Shown one piece after another: positions 1 through 6,037 of a stretch of DNA of 10,102 nucleotides. Made by a program: the position numbers and the translations under genes. Under the pieces are notes generated by a model. The model was given only the letters and a program-made list of their open reading frames with translations. It ran no database searches and had not been told where the DNA came from. Numbering within the stretch: the stretch's first letter is position 1; every line of letters starts with the position of its first letter. The stretch comes from Helicobacter sp. Lineage in GTDB: Bacteria > Campylobacterota > Campylobacteria > Campylobacterales > Helicobacteraceae. The stretch is from the NCBI RefSeq assembly GCF_022511165.1, contig NZ_JAFLSB010000051.1:1-10102 (forward strand), read 5' to 3'.

Positions 1-706
1 AGATAACATTTTTAGCACTTGGTTCAAACTCTGCTAAACTTTTGCGCAAAGGATTATGTTCATTTGGCACAAATATAGGGTCATAGCCAAAACCCTCGTT
101 GCCTCTTGGCTCACTGATAGTAACGCCCTCTAGTTTCCCTTCAAAATGCTCAATATGGCATTGTGAAAATGGCAATAATGGCAGAGATTTAACATAAATG
201 AGCGCGATATGAGCTACAAAAAACGCAGGAGTTGGCGCAAATGGTGCAATTTGCTCTATTAAGCATTGCAGATTATCGCTATCAGTGCTATTGTGTGTCA
301 TCGTATGAGCTTGAGTAGGGTGTGGATTCTGTATTTTTTGTGTATCTTGGGCTAGATTCTTAGCAAAATGCTTATACTCGGCATATCGTGCGCTATAAAT
401 GCCCGGCTCCCCATTAAGTGCGCTCACGCATAATCCGCTATCTTCTGCAATAAGCGCAAGTGGGGCTTGCAAAAGTGGCAGATTCTGCGTATAGGGATTA
501 TCTTGGTGTTGTGATTGCGTATAGAGTGCCTCATAGATAGCCTGCACCTTGATTGAGGCATTTTCTGCAAAGCTTGTGCCATTTTCGATAATATGTAGGG
601 GCTTTAGAATCTCCTCATACGCATACACTTTTATATCTTTATCCCCAAGCATTGCGCTAAACTCGCGGATTTTGTGTTGATTACCTGTGGCAAGTATAAT
701 TATCAA
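1..706 (-). CDS. rdgB: RdgB/HAM1-family non-canonical purine NTP pyrophosphatase (C-terminus cut by window edge)
   Basis: Hydrolyses dITP, XTP and ITP to monophosphates in the cytosol, keeping deaminated purines out of nucleic acids. The 235 visible codons carry the family motifs in order: ATGNQHK (residues 6-12), NGTSFAENA (42-50), EDSGL (88-92, the acidic metal/catalytic site), GEPGIYSARYA (99-109) and GFGYDPIFVP (205-214). The frame ends inside the conserved KN-I-SHR region, so only about 15 residues should lie off the left edge. The start is TTG at 706, read from conservation of the ATGN motif and from an AGGAG Shine-Dalgarno 6 bases upstream. Two loops, around residues 62-82 and 115-145, are rich in Gln, His, Thr and Asp and make the protein longer than the usual 195-210 residues. 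It is the last visible gene of the nadC-thiL-rdgB operon, 20 bases after the thiL stop. Family assignment is secure from the motifs; substrate range is inferred from the family. Confidence 0.93.
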   Translation of the reverse strand, partial: MIIILATGNQHKIREFSAMLGDKDIKVYAYEEILKPLHIIENGTSFAENASIKVQAIYEALYTQSQHQDNPYTQNLPLLQAPLALIAEDSGLCVSALNGEPGIYSARYAEYKHFAKNLAQDTQKIQNPHPTQAHTMTHNSTDSDNLQCLIEQIAPFAPTPAFFVAHIALIYVKSLPLLPFSQCHIEHFEGKLEGVTISEPRGNEGFGYDPIFVPNEHNPLRKSLAEFEPSAKNVI

Positions 707-712
707 TTAAGG

Positions 713-717
713 CTCCT
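713..717 (-). promoter_or_regulatory. Shine-Dalgarno fixing the TTG start of rdgB
   Basis: The minus strand reads AGGAG, followed by 6 bases and then TTG at 706. No ATG lies in frame near the conserved N-terminal ATGN motif, so this site is the main evidence for the non-ATG start. Confidence 0.7.
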
Positions 718-726
718 TTTATTAAT

Positions 727-1713
727 TTAATGCCACGCTTTGTGTGGAGGCAAGGCATATCTTTTGCGTGTAAAAGCACCCAAAGGACACACTTTGATTC
801 TATGCACAGCCGCTTTTCTTTGAAGTTTTAATCTATCCTTTGGTGCAATAGCAAGCAACATTTCATAGGATTCTCCACTTTGGAGCAAATGCCTCAAATG
901 AGGTGCAAAAAGTGGTAGATACGCCTTGAATCCTAGCTTATTTATGCCACAAAGCTTGATCATATCACTTAAGATACCATCAGAAATATCCATACCACCC
1001 TTGAGAAAAGAGGCGCATTCTTGTATGAATCTACTTCGAATGCGTGGAGCAAGAAACCTCCCCTTTGCCCTCAAAGGCTTATATTTAGGTGCATTGAGTA
1101 AGGTTTTTAGCACTTTATGGCTTTGAGTGATAGTATATCGAGGATATGTATCGCTTGTGTAATAAAGGAGGCTTTTTGGTGGAATCTTATCGCGATAAAG
1201 TGTGTGTTTATGTGGCTTTGCAAATAATGTAATATGAATCTGCAAGGAAGTCGCCCCTATGGTATCGCCACCAATAAGTGCGATGTGATGAGTGCGACAA
1301 AAATCCCCCACGCCCCGCACAAATGCCCTAATCTCTACTTTATGCCACGATTTTGGCAAAGCTATACTCAAAGTGGCATATAAAGGGGTGGCATTCATCG
1401 CTACGATGTCGGAGTAATTGACTAAAAAAGCCTTTTGAGCGAGTTCATAAGGCGAAAACCAACCTTGAAGAAAATGCACTCCCTCGCAAAAACTATCCAT
1501 ACCAATAACTAGTGATGTGATATTTTGCGCGGGAATATGGGCTTTGTGTGGCTTTGTATAAAAGAAATGTGGCGTGGGGGATTTTTTTGTAGTATGAAAG
1601 GAGCTTTTTTTAGAGTGAAAATCTATAAGGCAACAATCATCACCTACACCCTTTGTGATAGCCTCCCTCTCAAGCAAATAAAGAAAAAAAGATTCTCTAT
1701 CAAAGCCTATCAC
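727..1713 (-). CDS. thiL: Thiamine-monophosphate kinase ThiL (divergent)
   Basis: Phosphorylates thiamine monophosphate to thiamine diphosphate using ATP, the last step of cofactor synthesis, in the cytosol. Visible family motifs are GVGDD (residues 22-26), a conserved Asp at 73 followed by EGVHF (77-81), NYSDIVAMNATP (99-110), GGDT (148-151), MDISDG (241-246) and SGESYEML (279-286). These are the metal and nucleotide-binding acidic sites of the AIR-synthase/ThiL fold. There is an insert of roughly 30 residues after GVGDD (about 32-64, rich in His, Lys, Ser and Thr). The usual Gly-x-Leu-Gly-x-Ser segment near residue 187 is not recognisable, and the normal GEDYE reads GESYE. The start is GTG at 1713, with AAAGG 6 bases upstream that partly overlaps the nadC stop codon, so translation is probably coupled to nadC. 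Length (328) is near the family norm. I am confident of the family, less so that activity is fully normal. Confidence 0.85.
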   Translation of the reverse strand: MIGFDRESFFLYLLEREAITKGVGDDCCLIDFHSKKSSFHTTKKSPTPHFFYTKPHKAHIPAQNITSLVIGMDSFCEGVHFLQGWFSPYELAQKAFLVNYSDIVAMNATPLYATLSIALPKSWHKVEIRAFVRGVGDFCRTHHIALIGGDTIGATSLQIHITLFAKPHKHTLYRDKIPPKSLLYYTSDTYPRYTITQSHKVLKTLLNAPKYKPLRAKGRFLAPRIRSRFIQECASFLKGGMDISDGILSDMIKLCGINKLGFKAYLPLFAPHLRHLLQSGESYEMLLAIAPKDRLKLQRKAAVHRIKVCPLGAFTRKRYALPPHKAWH

Positions 1714-1722
1714 TTGATACCT

Positions 1723-2553
1723 TTAGCTCTCAATTTTTAGGCTTAAGTCAAGCCATTGTGCTTGATGTATGAGTGAGCCTACACTGATTGCATCAACACC
1801 GCTTAGGGCGTATTCTCGTATATTTGAGAGATTGATATTTCCGCTTGCTTCAAGCATAATATGCCTTGCATTAGCATTGCGATAGCTCACTACTTTTTGA
1901 ATTTCCTCTATGCTCATATTATCGCACATTATCACATCAGCCCCTGCGCTTATAGCTTCTTTTGCAGCTGCGAAACTCTCGCACTCTACCTCAATAGGAC
2001 ACATAAATGGCAGTCTCTCCCTAGCAGTGCTAATAAGCGCTTGTAAATCCTCTATATGTGCTAAATGTGTATCTTTAAGCATAAGCATACTATCAAGTCC
2101 AAATCGATGATTATGCGCCCCACCATTGCGTATGGAGTATTTTTCAAGTTCGCGTAATAATGGGCGTGTTTTGCGTGTATCAAGGAGTTTAACAGGCAAA
2201 TCTTGTATGAGATTCACATAATGATGTGTGAGAGTAGCAATACCACTGCTGTGAGCGAGGATATTGAGCAGGACGCGCTCAAGTTGCAAGATTGCTACAT
2301 AATCCCCCTCTATATGCACCAAATGCGCCCCTTTATGAAAAGAATCACCATCTTTAAGTGAATTTATAAGTTTTAATCCAAAATGCGCTATAAGCGCTTG
2401 AAGATATATTTCACCCGAGAAGATTCCCTCCTCTTTAGCAAGAACATAGGCTTTTGCATTTTTTTTAGGGGCACAAAGCGCGTATAAATCACCTCTGCCT
2501 AAATCCTCATTGATTGCTTGCGTGATAAAAGATAGAATAGATTGCTTTGTCAT
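1723..2553 (-). CDS. nadC: Nicotinate-nucleotide pyrophosphorylase (quinolinate phosphoribosyltransferase)
   Basis: Converts quinolinate and PRPP to nicotinate mononucleotide, CO2 and pyrophosphate, the step after NadA in de novo NAD synthesis, in the cytosol. The 276 residues show NEDLGRGDL (15-23), ERVLLN (92-97), the long active-site block from DTRKTRP (125-131) to GGAHNHRFGL (144-153), MLKDTH (158-163) with the conserved Lys, EVE (188-190), CDNM (210-213), EASGNI (235-240) and SVGSL (257-261), all characteristic of type II phosphoribosyltransferases. The frame opens further upstream at 2625, but ATG at 2553 is preferred. It has AAGG 7 bases upstream, and the extra 24 residues have no counterpart in the family and would begin upstream of the promoter candidate. 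First gene of the nadC-thiL-rdgB operon. An A8 run on the coding strand (2459-2466) encodes Pro-Lys-Lys-Asn and could slip, but the frame is intact. Confidence 0.95.
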   Translation of the reverse strand: MTKQSILSFITQAINEDLGRGDLYALCAPKKNAKAYVLAKEEGIFSGEIYLQALIAHFGLKLINSLKDGDSFHKGAHLVHIEGDYVAILQLERVLLNILAHSSGIATLTHHYVNLIQDLPVKLLDTRKTRPLLRELEKYSIRNGGAHNHRFGLDSMLMLKDTHLAHIEDLQALISTARERLPFMCPIEVECESFAAAKEAISAGADVIMCDNMSIEEIQKVVSYRNANARHIMLEASGNINLSNIREYALSGVDAISVGSLIHQAQWLDLSLKIES

Positions 2554-2593
2554 AGCTATGCCTTGGTTTTGCTTTAAAATGAAAGAAAGTGAG

Positions 2594-2602
2594 ATGATAG
2601 CA
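2594..2602 (-). promoter_or_regulatory. Extended -10 promoter candidate for nadC-thiL-rdgB
   Basis: The minus strand reads TGC followed by TATCAT, matching the extended -10 consensus TGnTATAAT at all but one position, behind a T-rich stretch. Housekeeping promoters in Helicobacter commonly lack a clear -35 box, and none is seen here. Transcription would start near 2587, giving a leader of about 33 bases before the ATG at 2553. Inference from sequence only. Confidence 0.5.
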
Positions 2603-2709
2603 TAAAAATGCAACACCTCTCTCAAAGAGTGCTATAAACAGAGGATAAAAGATTGATTGCGCAACAAGCTTACTGCTCGCTACGCAAAGAATAAAATTTT
2701 AGATTAAGC

Positions 2710-3348
2710 TTACTTTACAGGGTGAAGTTCATTCATATAGAATTTACTTGAATTTACGCCCTCTTTTACTGCCCATTCATAAGAAGTCGATACAAAAGCC
2801 CAATTAATATGTTTCCAAAATGCTTCCAAATATGCAGGACGCGCATTTTTATGATCAATGTAATAGGCGTGTTCCCATACATCAACCACCAAAATCGGTG
2901 CTTTTCCTTCAGTTACAGGGGTAGCTGCATTGCTTGTTTGCACAATTTCAAGCTTTTTGTTTTGTGAATTATACACAAGCCAATTCCAACCAGAGCCAAA
3001 AAGCGTTGTGCTTGAAGCAAGGAATTTTTCTTTAAAAGATTCCAAAGAGCCAAATTCTGCATTAATCGCCGCACTTAAATCTCCCTTTGGCTCACTCGCC
3101 TTAGGACTAATGCAATCCCAATAAAAATCGTGATTATACACTTGTGCAGCGTTGTTAAAGATACCACCACTTGCCTTGCAAATAATATCGCCAAGCGCTG
3201 CTTTTTCAAATTCTGTGCCTTTGATGAGATTATTCAAATTATTGACATAGGTTTGGTGATGTTTGCCATAATGATATGAAAAAGTCTCCTCGCTAATAAA
3301 ACCGCTAAACTCATTTGTGCCATAAGGCAACTTGCGCAATTCAAACAT
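2710..3348 (-). CDS. sodB: Iron superoxide dismutase
   Basis: Dismutates superoxide to oxygen and hydrogen peroxide; normally a cytosolic homodimer. The four metal ligands are visible: His26 (in YHYGKHH), His73 (in YNHDFYW), and Asp156 and His160 (in DVWEHAYYIDH). The Fe-type rather than Mn-type assignment comes from Gln69 in NNAAQ and the FGSGWNWL stretch (117-124). The sequence through KHHQTYVNNLNNLIKGT and VVDVWEHAYYIDHKNARP is nearly identical to the H. pylori enzyme as I recall it. Length (212) is typical, and there is no signal peptide. The start ATG at 3348 has AAGGAG 6 bases upstream. It stands alone with its own promoter, about 114 bases after the radical SAM gene. In H. pylori sodB is repressed by iron-free Fur; the same control is plausible here but not shown. 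Confidence 0.97.
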   Translation of the reverse strand: MFELRKLPYGTNEFSGFISEETFSYHYGKHHQTYVNNLNNLIKGTEFEKAALGDIICKASGGIFNNAAQVYNHDFYWDCISPKASEPKGDLSAAINAEFGSLESFKEKFLASSTTLFGSGWNWLVYNSQNKKLEIVQTSNAATPVTEGKAPILVVDVWEHAYYIDHKNARPAYLEAFWKHINWAFVSTSYEWAVKEGVNSSKFYMNELHPVK

Positions 3349-3417
3349 AATTTTCTCCTTGTAATTTGTTGTGCTTAGATTCTTAATTCAATGGAGTATT
3401 TCTAAAACCCATATAGC

Positions 3418-3429
3418 TTTAAGCTTAAA
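3418..3429. repeat. 12-bp perfect palindrome at the expected sodB transcription start
   Basis: TTTAAGCTTAAA is its own reverse complement and lies a few bases downstream of the sodB -10 box, with further GCTT/AAGC copies flanking it. The position fits an operator, for example for Fur, which is known to control sodB in H. pylori. It could equally be chance in AT-rich DNA. Confidence 0.35.
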
Positions 3430-3438
3430 AGCGTGTGC

Positions 3439-3444
3439 ATTATA
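3439..3444 (-). promoter_or_regulatory. -10 box of the sodB promoter
   Basis: The minus strand carries a perfect TATAAT, preceded by an A5T5 tract (3448-3457) of the kind found upstream of Helicobacter housekeeping promoters. A start of transcription near 3432 would give a leader of about 83 bases. Confidence 0.6.
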
Positions 3445-3462
3445 ATCAAAAATTTTTAACTT

Positions 3463-4536
3463 TCATTCTATGACTTGATAAAATGTATCTAAGCCTACAT
3501 TGCAGAGTTTTACACCGCCTTTTTGATGTAGCGATTCTAAAAGTGCCAAAGTTTGTGTATCAAACATATTATGCGTATCTGCCACACTTAAAGGACGTCT
3601 TTTAAGCAAACCAATAAGCTGCTCTTGGGTATAAGATTTTGTCTGCTTAGAATCTTGTGCGTGAGAATGTGAGGATTGCAAAGGTTGCGCATTAGCATAA
3701 AGCTTTGAATTTTCACAGGTTTGCGATGGGGGGTAAGATTCTTCACAGCTAGATGTTTTATGAGCGGATTCTCCATAAGATATATCTATTTTCGTGGTAT
3801 TTGGGCTTTGTGTGCGCTTTGGGAGATTAACTTGCAAGTGTTTATAGGCATAAAAACACTGCGCAAGCTCTGCTAGTCGCTCTTCACTCACCGCCTCTAC
3901 CTTATAAGCAGGTGGGCGGTCAATGCTGCCTATATCCACGCGCAGAATAGGCAAATCCGCCAAAAATGCCGCGATGTCTTGTGCTTGAGTGATACTATCA
4001 TTTATACCCTTGACAAAAAGCACTTCTGCGACAATCTCGCCTTTAAAACTTTTACAAAAAGAGGCAATGCCCTCTTTGATACGCGCTAAAGAAAGGCTTG
4101 AATGCGGTCTATCCACGCGCTTAAAAGCCCTCTCTTCTAAGCTATCACAGGAAAATTTCACTATATCAAGCTTTTCTAGCGCATTGCGCACTTGTTCTTT
4201 CCATAAAAGTGAGCCATTTGTCAAAAGGAGTAATTTTATAGAATCTGGCACAATACTCTTAAGAGTGCTAATTAACTCTTGTAAATGCGGATATAGCGTT
4301 GGTTCTCCATTTGCAGTAAGTGTCAAAACATCACATTGATAAATATTGAGCGCATTTTTTACAGATTCTACAATATCACTTATCGGCACAATAGAGCGCA
4401 TAGAATCCACACTTTTTGCACCTTTTAACTCACAATATACACAATCAAAGTTACATTGCTTTACAAGAGGCGATAAATCAACACCAAGTGAGCGTCCAAA
4501 CCGCCGAGAATGCACGGGACCAAAGACAATTTCCAT
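3463..4536 (-). CDS. COG0731-type radical SAM protein with C-terminal extension
   Basis: A radical S-adenosylmethionine enzyme of the group often annotated as Fe-S oxidoreductase or wyosine-synthetase-like; the reaction in this lineage is not known to me. The N-terminus is typical (FGPVHSRRFGRSLG, residues 5-18), followed by the cluster-binding Cys28-x3-Cys32-x2-Cys35 and the NGEPT motif (76-80). LLLLTNGSL (102-110) and VDIGSIDRPP (200-209) continue the barrel. After about residue 240 comes a low-complexity linker of roughly 60 residues rich in Ser, Gln, Thr and His. A C-terminal helical segment (about 303-357, with LLKRRPLSVADTH) follows and looks winged-helix-like. ATG at 4536 is chosen because AAGG lies 6 bases upstream and the family begins MEIVFGP; a further in-frame ATG lies at 4551. 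A C6 run in the linker (3728-3733 on plus) is the only notable homopolymer. Family certain; substrate unknown. Confidence 0.88.
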   Translation of the reverse strand: MEIVFGPVHSRRFGRSLGVDLSPLVKQCNFDCVYCELKGAKSVDSMRSIVPISDIVESVKNALNIYQCDVLTLTANGEPTLYPHLQELISTLKSIVPDSIKLLLLTNGSLLWKEQVRNALEKLDIVKFSCDSLEERAFKRVDRPHSSLSLARIKEGIASFCKSFKGEIVAEVLFVKGINDSITQAQDIAAFLADLPILRVDIGSIDRPPAYKVEAVSEERLAELAQCFYAYKHLQVNLPKRTQSPNTTKIDISYGESAHKTSSCEESYPPSQTCENSKLYANAQPLQSSHSHAQDSKQTKSYTQEQLIGLLKRRPLSVADTHNMFDTQTLALLESLHQKGGVKLCNVGLDTFYQVIE

Positions 4537-4637
4537 AACGCACCTTTTCATACATTAGCTTCTATGCTGCTTTCGGTTTTCTTATGCTAAGAATCTAAAA
4601 TAATGAGAAAACTTTTATATCACTTTCAAACTTAAGG

Positions 4638-4646
4638 AGTATAACA
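4638..4646 (-). promoter_or_regulatory. Extended -10 promoter candidate for the radical SAM gene
   Basis: The minus strand reads TGT then TATACT, one mismatch from TGnTATAAT. Transcription would start near 4631, leaving a leader of about 95 bases before the ATG at 4536. Other AT-rich hexamers nearer the gene could also serve. Confidence 0.4.
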
Positions 4647-4675
4647 TATTTTGCCTCTAGATTACTTTTGCTTCC

Positions 4676-4703
4676 CCATTATCTTACATCTTTTTGATAA
4701 TGG
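4676..4703. repeat. 8-bp inverted repeat with 12-base loop
   Basis: CCATTATC (4676-4683) and GATAATGG (4696-4703) are exact reverse complements separated by 12 bases. There is no run of T directly after either arm, so it does not look like an intrinsic terminator. Its place between two divergent promoters suggests a regulator site or an RNA hairpin. Confidence 0.5.
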
Positions 4704-4754
4704 CTTAAAAGCATTTTTATCTATCCTTTGTATATGCTACACATAAGCTTTTAT

Positions 4755-4785
4755 GGATAAAATCTTAACTTTTTAGGATAAAATC
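4755..4785 (+). repeat. 10-bp direct repeat GGATAAAATC overlapping mltC -10 candidates
   Basis: GGATAAAATC occurs at 4755-4764 and again at 4776-4785, 21 bases apart start to start, which is two helical turns. Each copy contains TAAAAT, a fair -10 hexamer (4758-4763 and 4779-4784). The downstream copy would start transcription near 4791, giving a leader of about 47 bases for mltC. They may be tandem promoters, or a tandem binding site over a promoter. Confidence 0.45.
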
Positions 4786-4828
4786 AGCATTTAAAAGATT
4801 AGAATCTTTAAAGCCAAATTATATTTAT

Positions 4829-4832
4829 GGAG
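4829..4832 (+). promoter_or_regulatory. Shine-Dalgarno deciding the TTG start of mltC
   Basis: GGAG lies 5 bases before TTG at 4838. The next in-frame ATG (4847) is 14 bases from it, and the ATG at 4827 is in another frame that closes within about ten codons. TTG is therefore the best start. Confidence 0.6.
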
Positions 4833-4837
4833 TATTC

Positions 4838-6037
4838 TTGCGTATTATGCCTATATTAGCCCATTTTCTAGCTATTTTTTCATATTTTATATTTTCTTTG
4901 AGTTTTGTGTGTTTTTTAACTGCTTGCTCAAGCATTCAAAATGCTACACAAATTAGCATAGACGATGATCCACACTATGCGATGAGGCAAATTGCAGGTA
5001 ATCAGCTTCGCATCTACGCAACCGATAAAAAAGCACTTTTGCGCGATATACAAGAGGCAAAAAAACAATACAATAAATCCACCCCAGCCCTTAGTGGCAA
5101 TGTCGCTAAGCAGTGGAGCACAGAGGATATAACTCTGCCAAGTGCGCAAACTTATGTCAAATATGCTAATGCCTACAAAACAAAAACAAGCATTGATTTT
5201 AGTAATGGCACAATCACCATAGAATCTATTGATGGCGTAACTACATTAGAAAAAGCCATTATTAACACCCTTTTGATGCCCCAAGATCCAAGCAAGGTAG
5301 ATTTATATTCAGGTGCTAATTTTGAGATTCAAGGCGAGCCATTTCTTGCGGGGCTTATTAAAGACAATGAGGGGCAAGATATTCTCACGCAATGGCGCGC
5401 TCAAAAATATGCAAAATACTTGATAGAACATCAGCTCAAAACGCGTAAAGATAGCAATGGCAAGGTAATAGATTATGTCAATTTGCAAATGGTGGGAGAT
5501 TATCAAAGTAAAAGTGAGCATAGATATGAGAATCTTGTGATTAAATATGCCCATAAATACAATGTCTCCCCCTCCCTTGTATTAGGCATTATCCAAACAG
5601 AATCTAACTTCAATCCCTATGCAGTCAGTGGCGCACCTGCTTATGGACTAATGCAAGTTGTCCCAAGCACCGCAGGAGCAGACGCGTATGAGCTTATTAA
5701 TGGCAAAAAGGGAATGCCTACAAAACAAATGCTTTTTGACCCTGAAACCAATATCCACTATGGCGTAGCATACCTTAGCATACTGCTTAATCGCTATCTT
5801 GGAGATGTTAAAAACAAACAAAGCCAAGAATATTGTGTTATCACTGCTTATAATGCAGGGGCTGGGGCTGTGCTAAGGACATTTCATAATGACAAAAATC
5901 AAGCTCTCTCTCGCATTAATGCCCTCTCTGCCTCAAAAGTCTATGATACACTTCGCTCAAAACTCCCCTCTGATGAGGGCAGACGCTATTTACTCAAAGT
6001 TAGCACCTTTAAGAAAAATTATGAGCATATCAAGTGA
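4838..6037 (+). CDS. mltC: Membrane-bound lytic murein transglycosylase C (lipoprotein)
   Basis: Cleaves the MurNAc-GlcNAc bond of peptidoglycan with formation of 1,6-anhydroMurNAc, for wall remodelling. A hydrophobic signal segment (residues 5-27) ends in the lipobox L-T-A-C with Cys30 as the lipidation site, placing it in a membrane and facing the periplasm. The MltC-specific N-terminal domain is clear from YVKYANAYKTKTSIDF (106-121), NGTITIES (123-130), INTLLMPQDPSKVDLYSG (142-159) and EPFLAG (167-172). The SLT catalytic domain follows with Glu255 in QTESNFNPYAVS (253-264), GLMQV (270-274), LFDPETNI (299-306), TAYNAGAGAVLR (336-347) and RRYLLKV (382-388). Alignment from memory with E. coli MltC runs essentially end to end. 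The length of 399 is slightly longer owing to the segment after Cys30. Start TTG at 4838. The last 17 bases overlap bpt, implying coupled translation. Confidence 0.95.
   Translation: MRIMPILAHFLAIFSYFIFSLSFVCFLTACSSIQNATQISIDDDPHYAMRQIAGNQLRIYATDKKALLRDIQEAKKQYNKSTPALSGNVAKQWSTEDITLPSAQTYVKYANAYKTKTSIDFSNGTITIESIDGVTTLEKAIINTLLMPQDPSKVDLYSGANFEIQGEPFLAGLIKDNEGQDILTQWRAQKYAKYLIEHQLKTRKDSNGKVIDYVNLQMVGDYQSKSEHRYENLVIKYAHKYNVSPSLVLGIIQTESNFNPYAVSGAPAYGLMQVVPSTAGADAYELINGKKGMPTKQMLFDPETNIHYGVAYLSILLNRYLGDVKNKQSQEYCVITAYNAGAGAVLRTFHNDKNQALSRINALSASKVYDTLRSKLPSDEGRRYLLKVSTFKKNYEHIK

Larger units (their letters stand above)
4537..4837. other. Divergent intergenic region (about 300 bases)
   Basis: No convincing protein gene or RNA gene is seen here. 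It contains a leftward promoter candidate (4638-4646), an inverted repeat (4676-4703), a direct repeat overlapping rightward -10 candidates (4755-4785) and one doubtful 31-codon frame (4651-4746). Base composition is strongly AT-rich, as expected for a control region between divergent genes. Confidence 0.7.

Noticed and set aside
1723..2625. Longer nadC frame starting at 2625
   Set aside because: The extra 24 residues match nothing in the family, would start upstream of the -10 candidate, and ATG 2553 has a proper Shine-Dalgarno.
2640..2709. Terminator after sodB (TTGCG...CGCAA arms)
   Set aside because: Only five paired bases with a 21-base loop and no clean T-run; not supportable.
3728..3733. 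G6/C6 tract in the radical SAM gene as a phase-variation switch
   Set aside because: Helicobacter switches usually have tracts of about 9 or more; six bases is weak and the frame is intact. The C6 at 7378-7383 in thiE was dismissed likewise.
3588..3776. 62-residue minus-strand frame over the radical SAM linker
   Set aside because: A shadow frame in a low-complexity part of a real gene, with no Shine-Dalgarno or protein-like motif.
5889..6020. N-terminal extension of bpt inside mltC
   Set aside because: It is mltC coding sequence read in another frame; the family's conserved start lies at 6021-6051.
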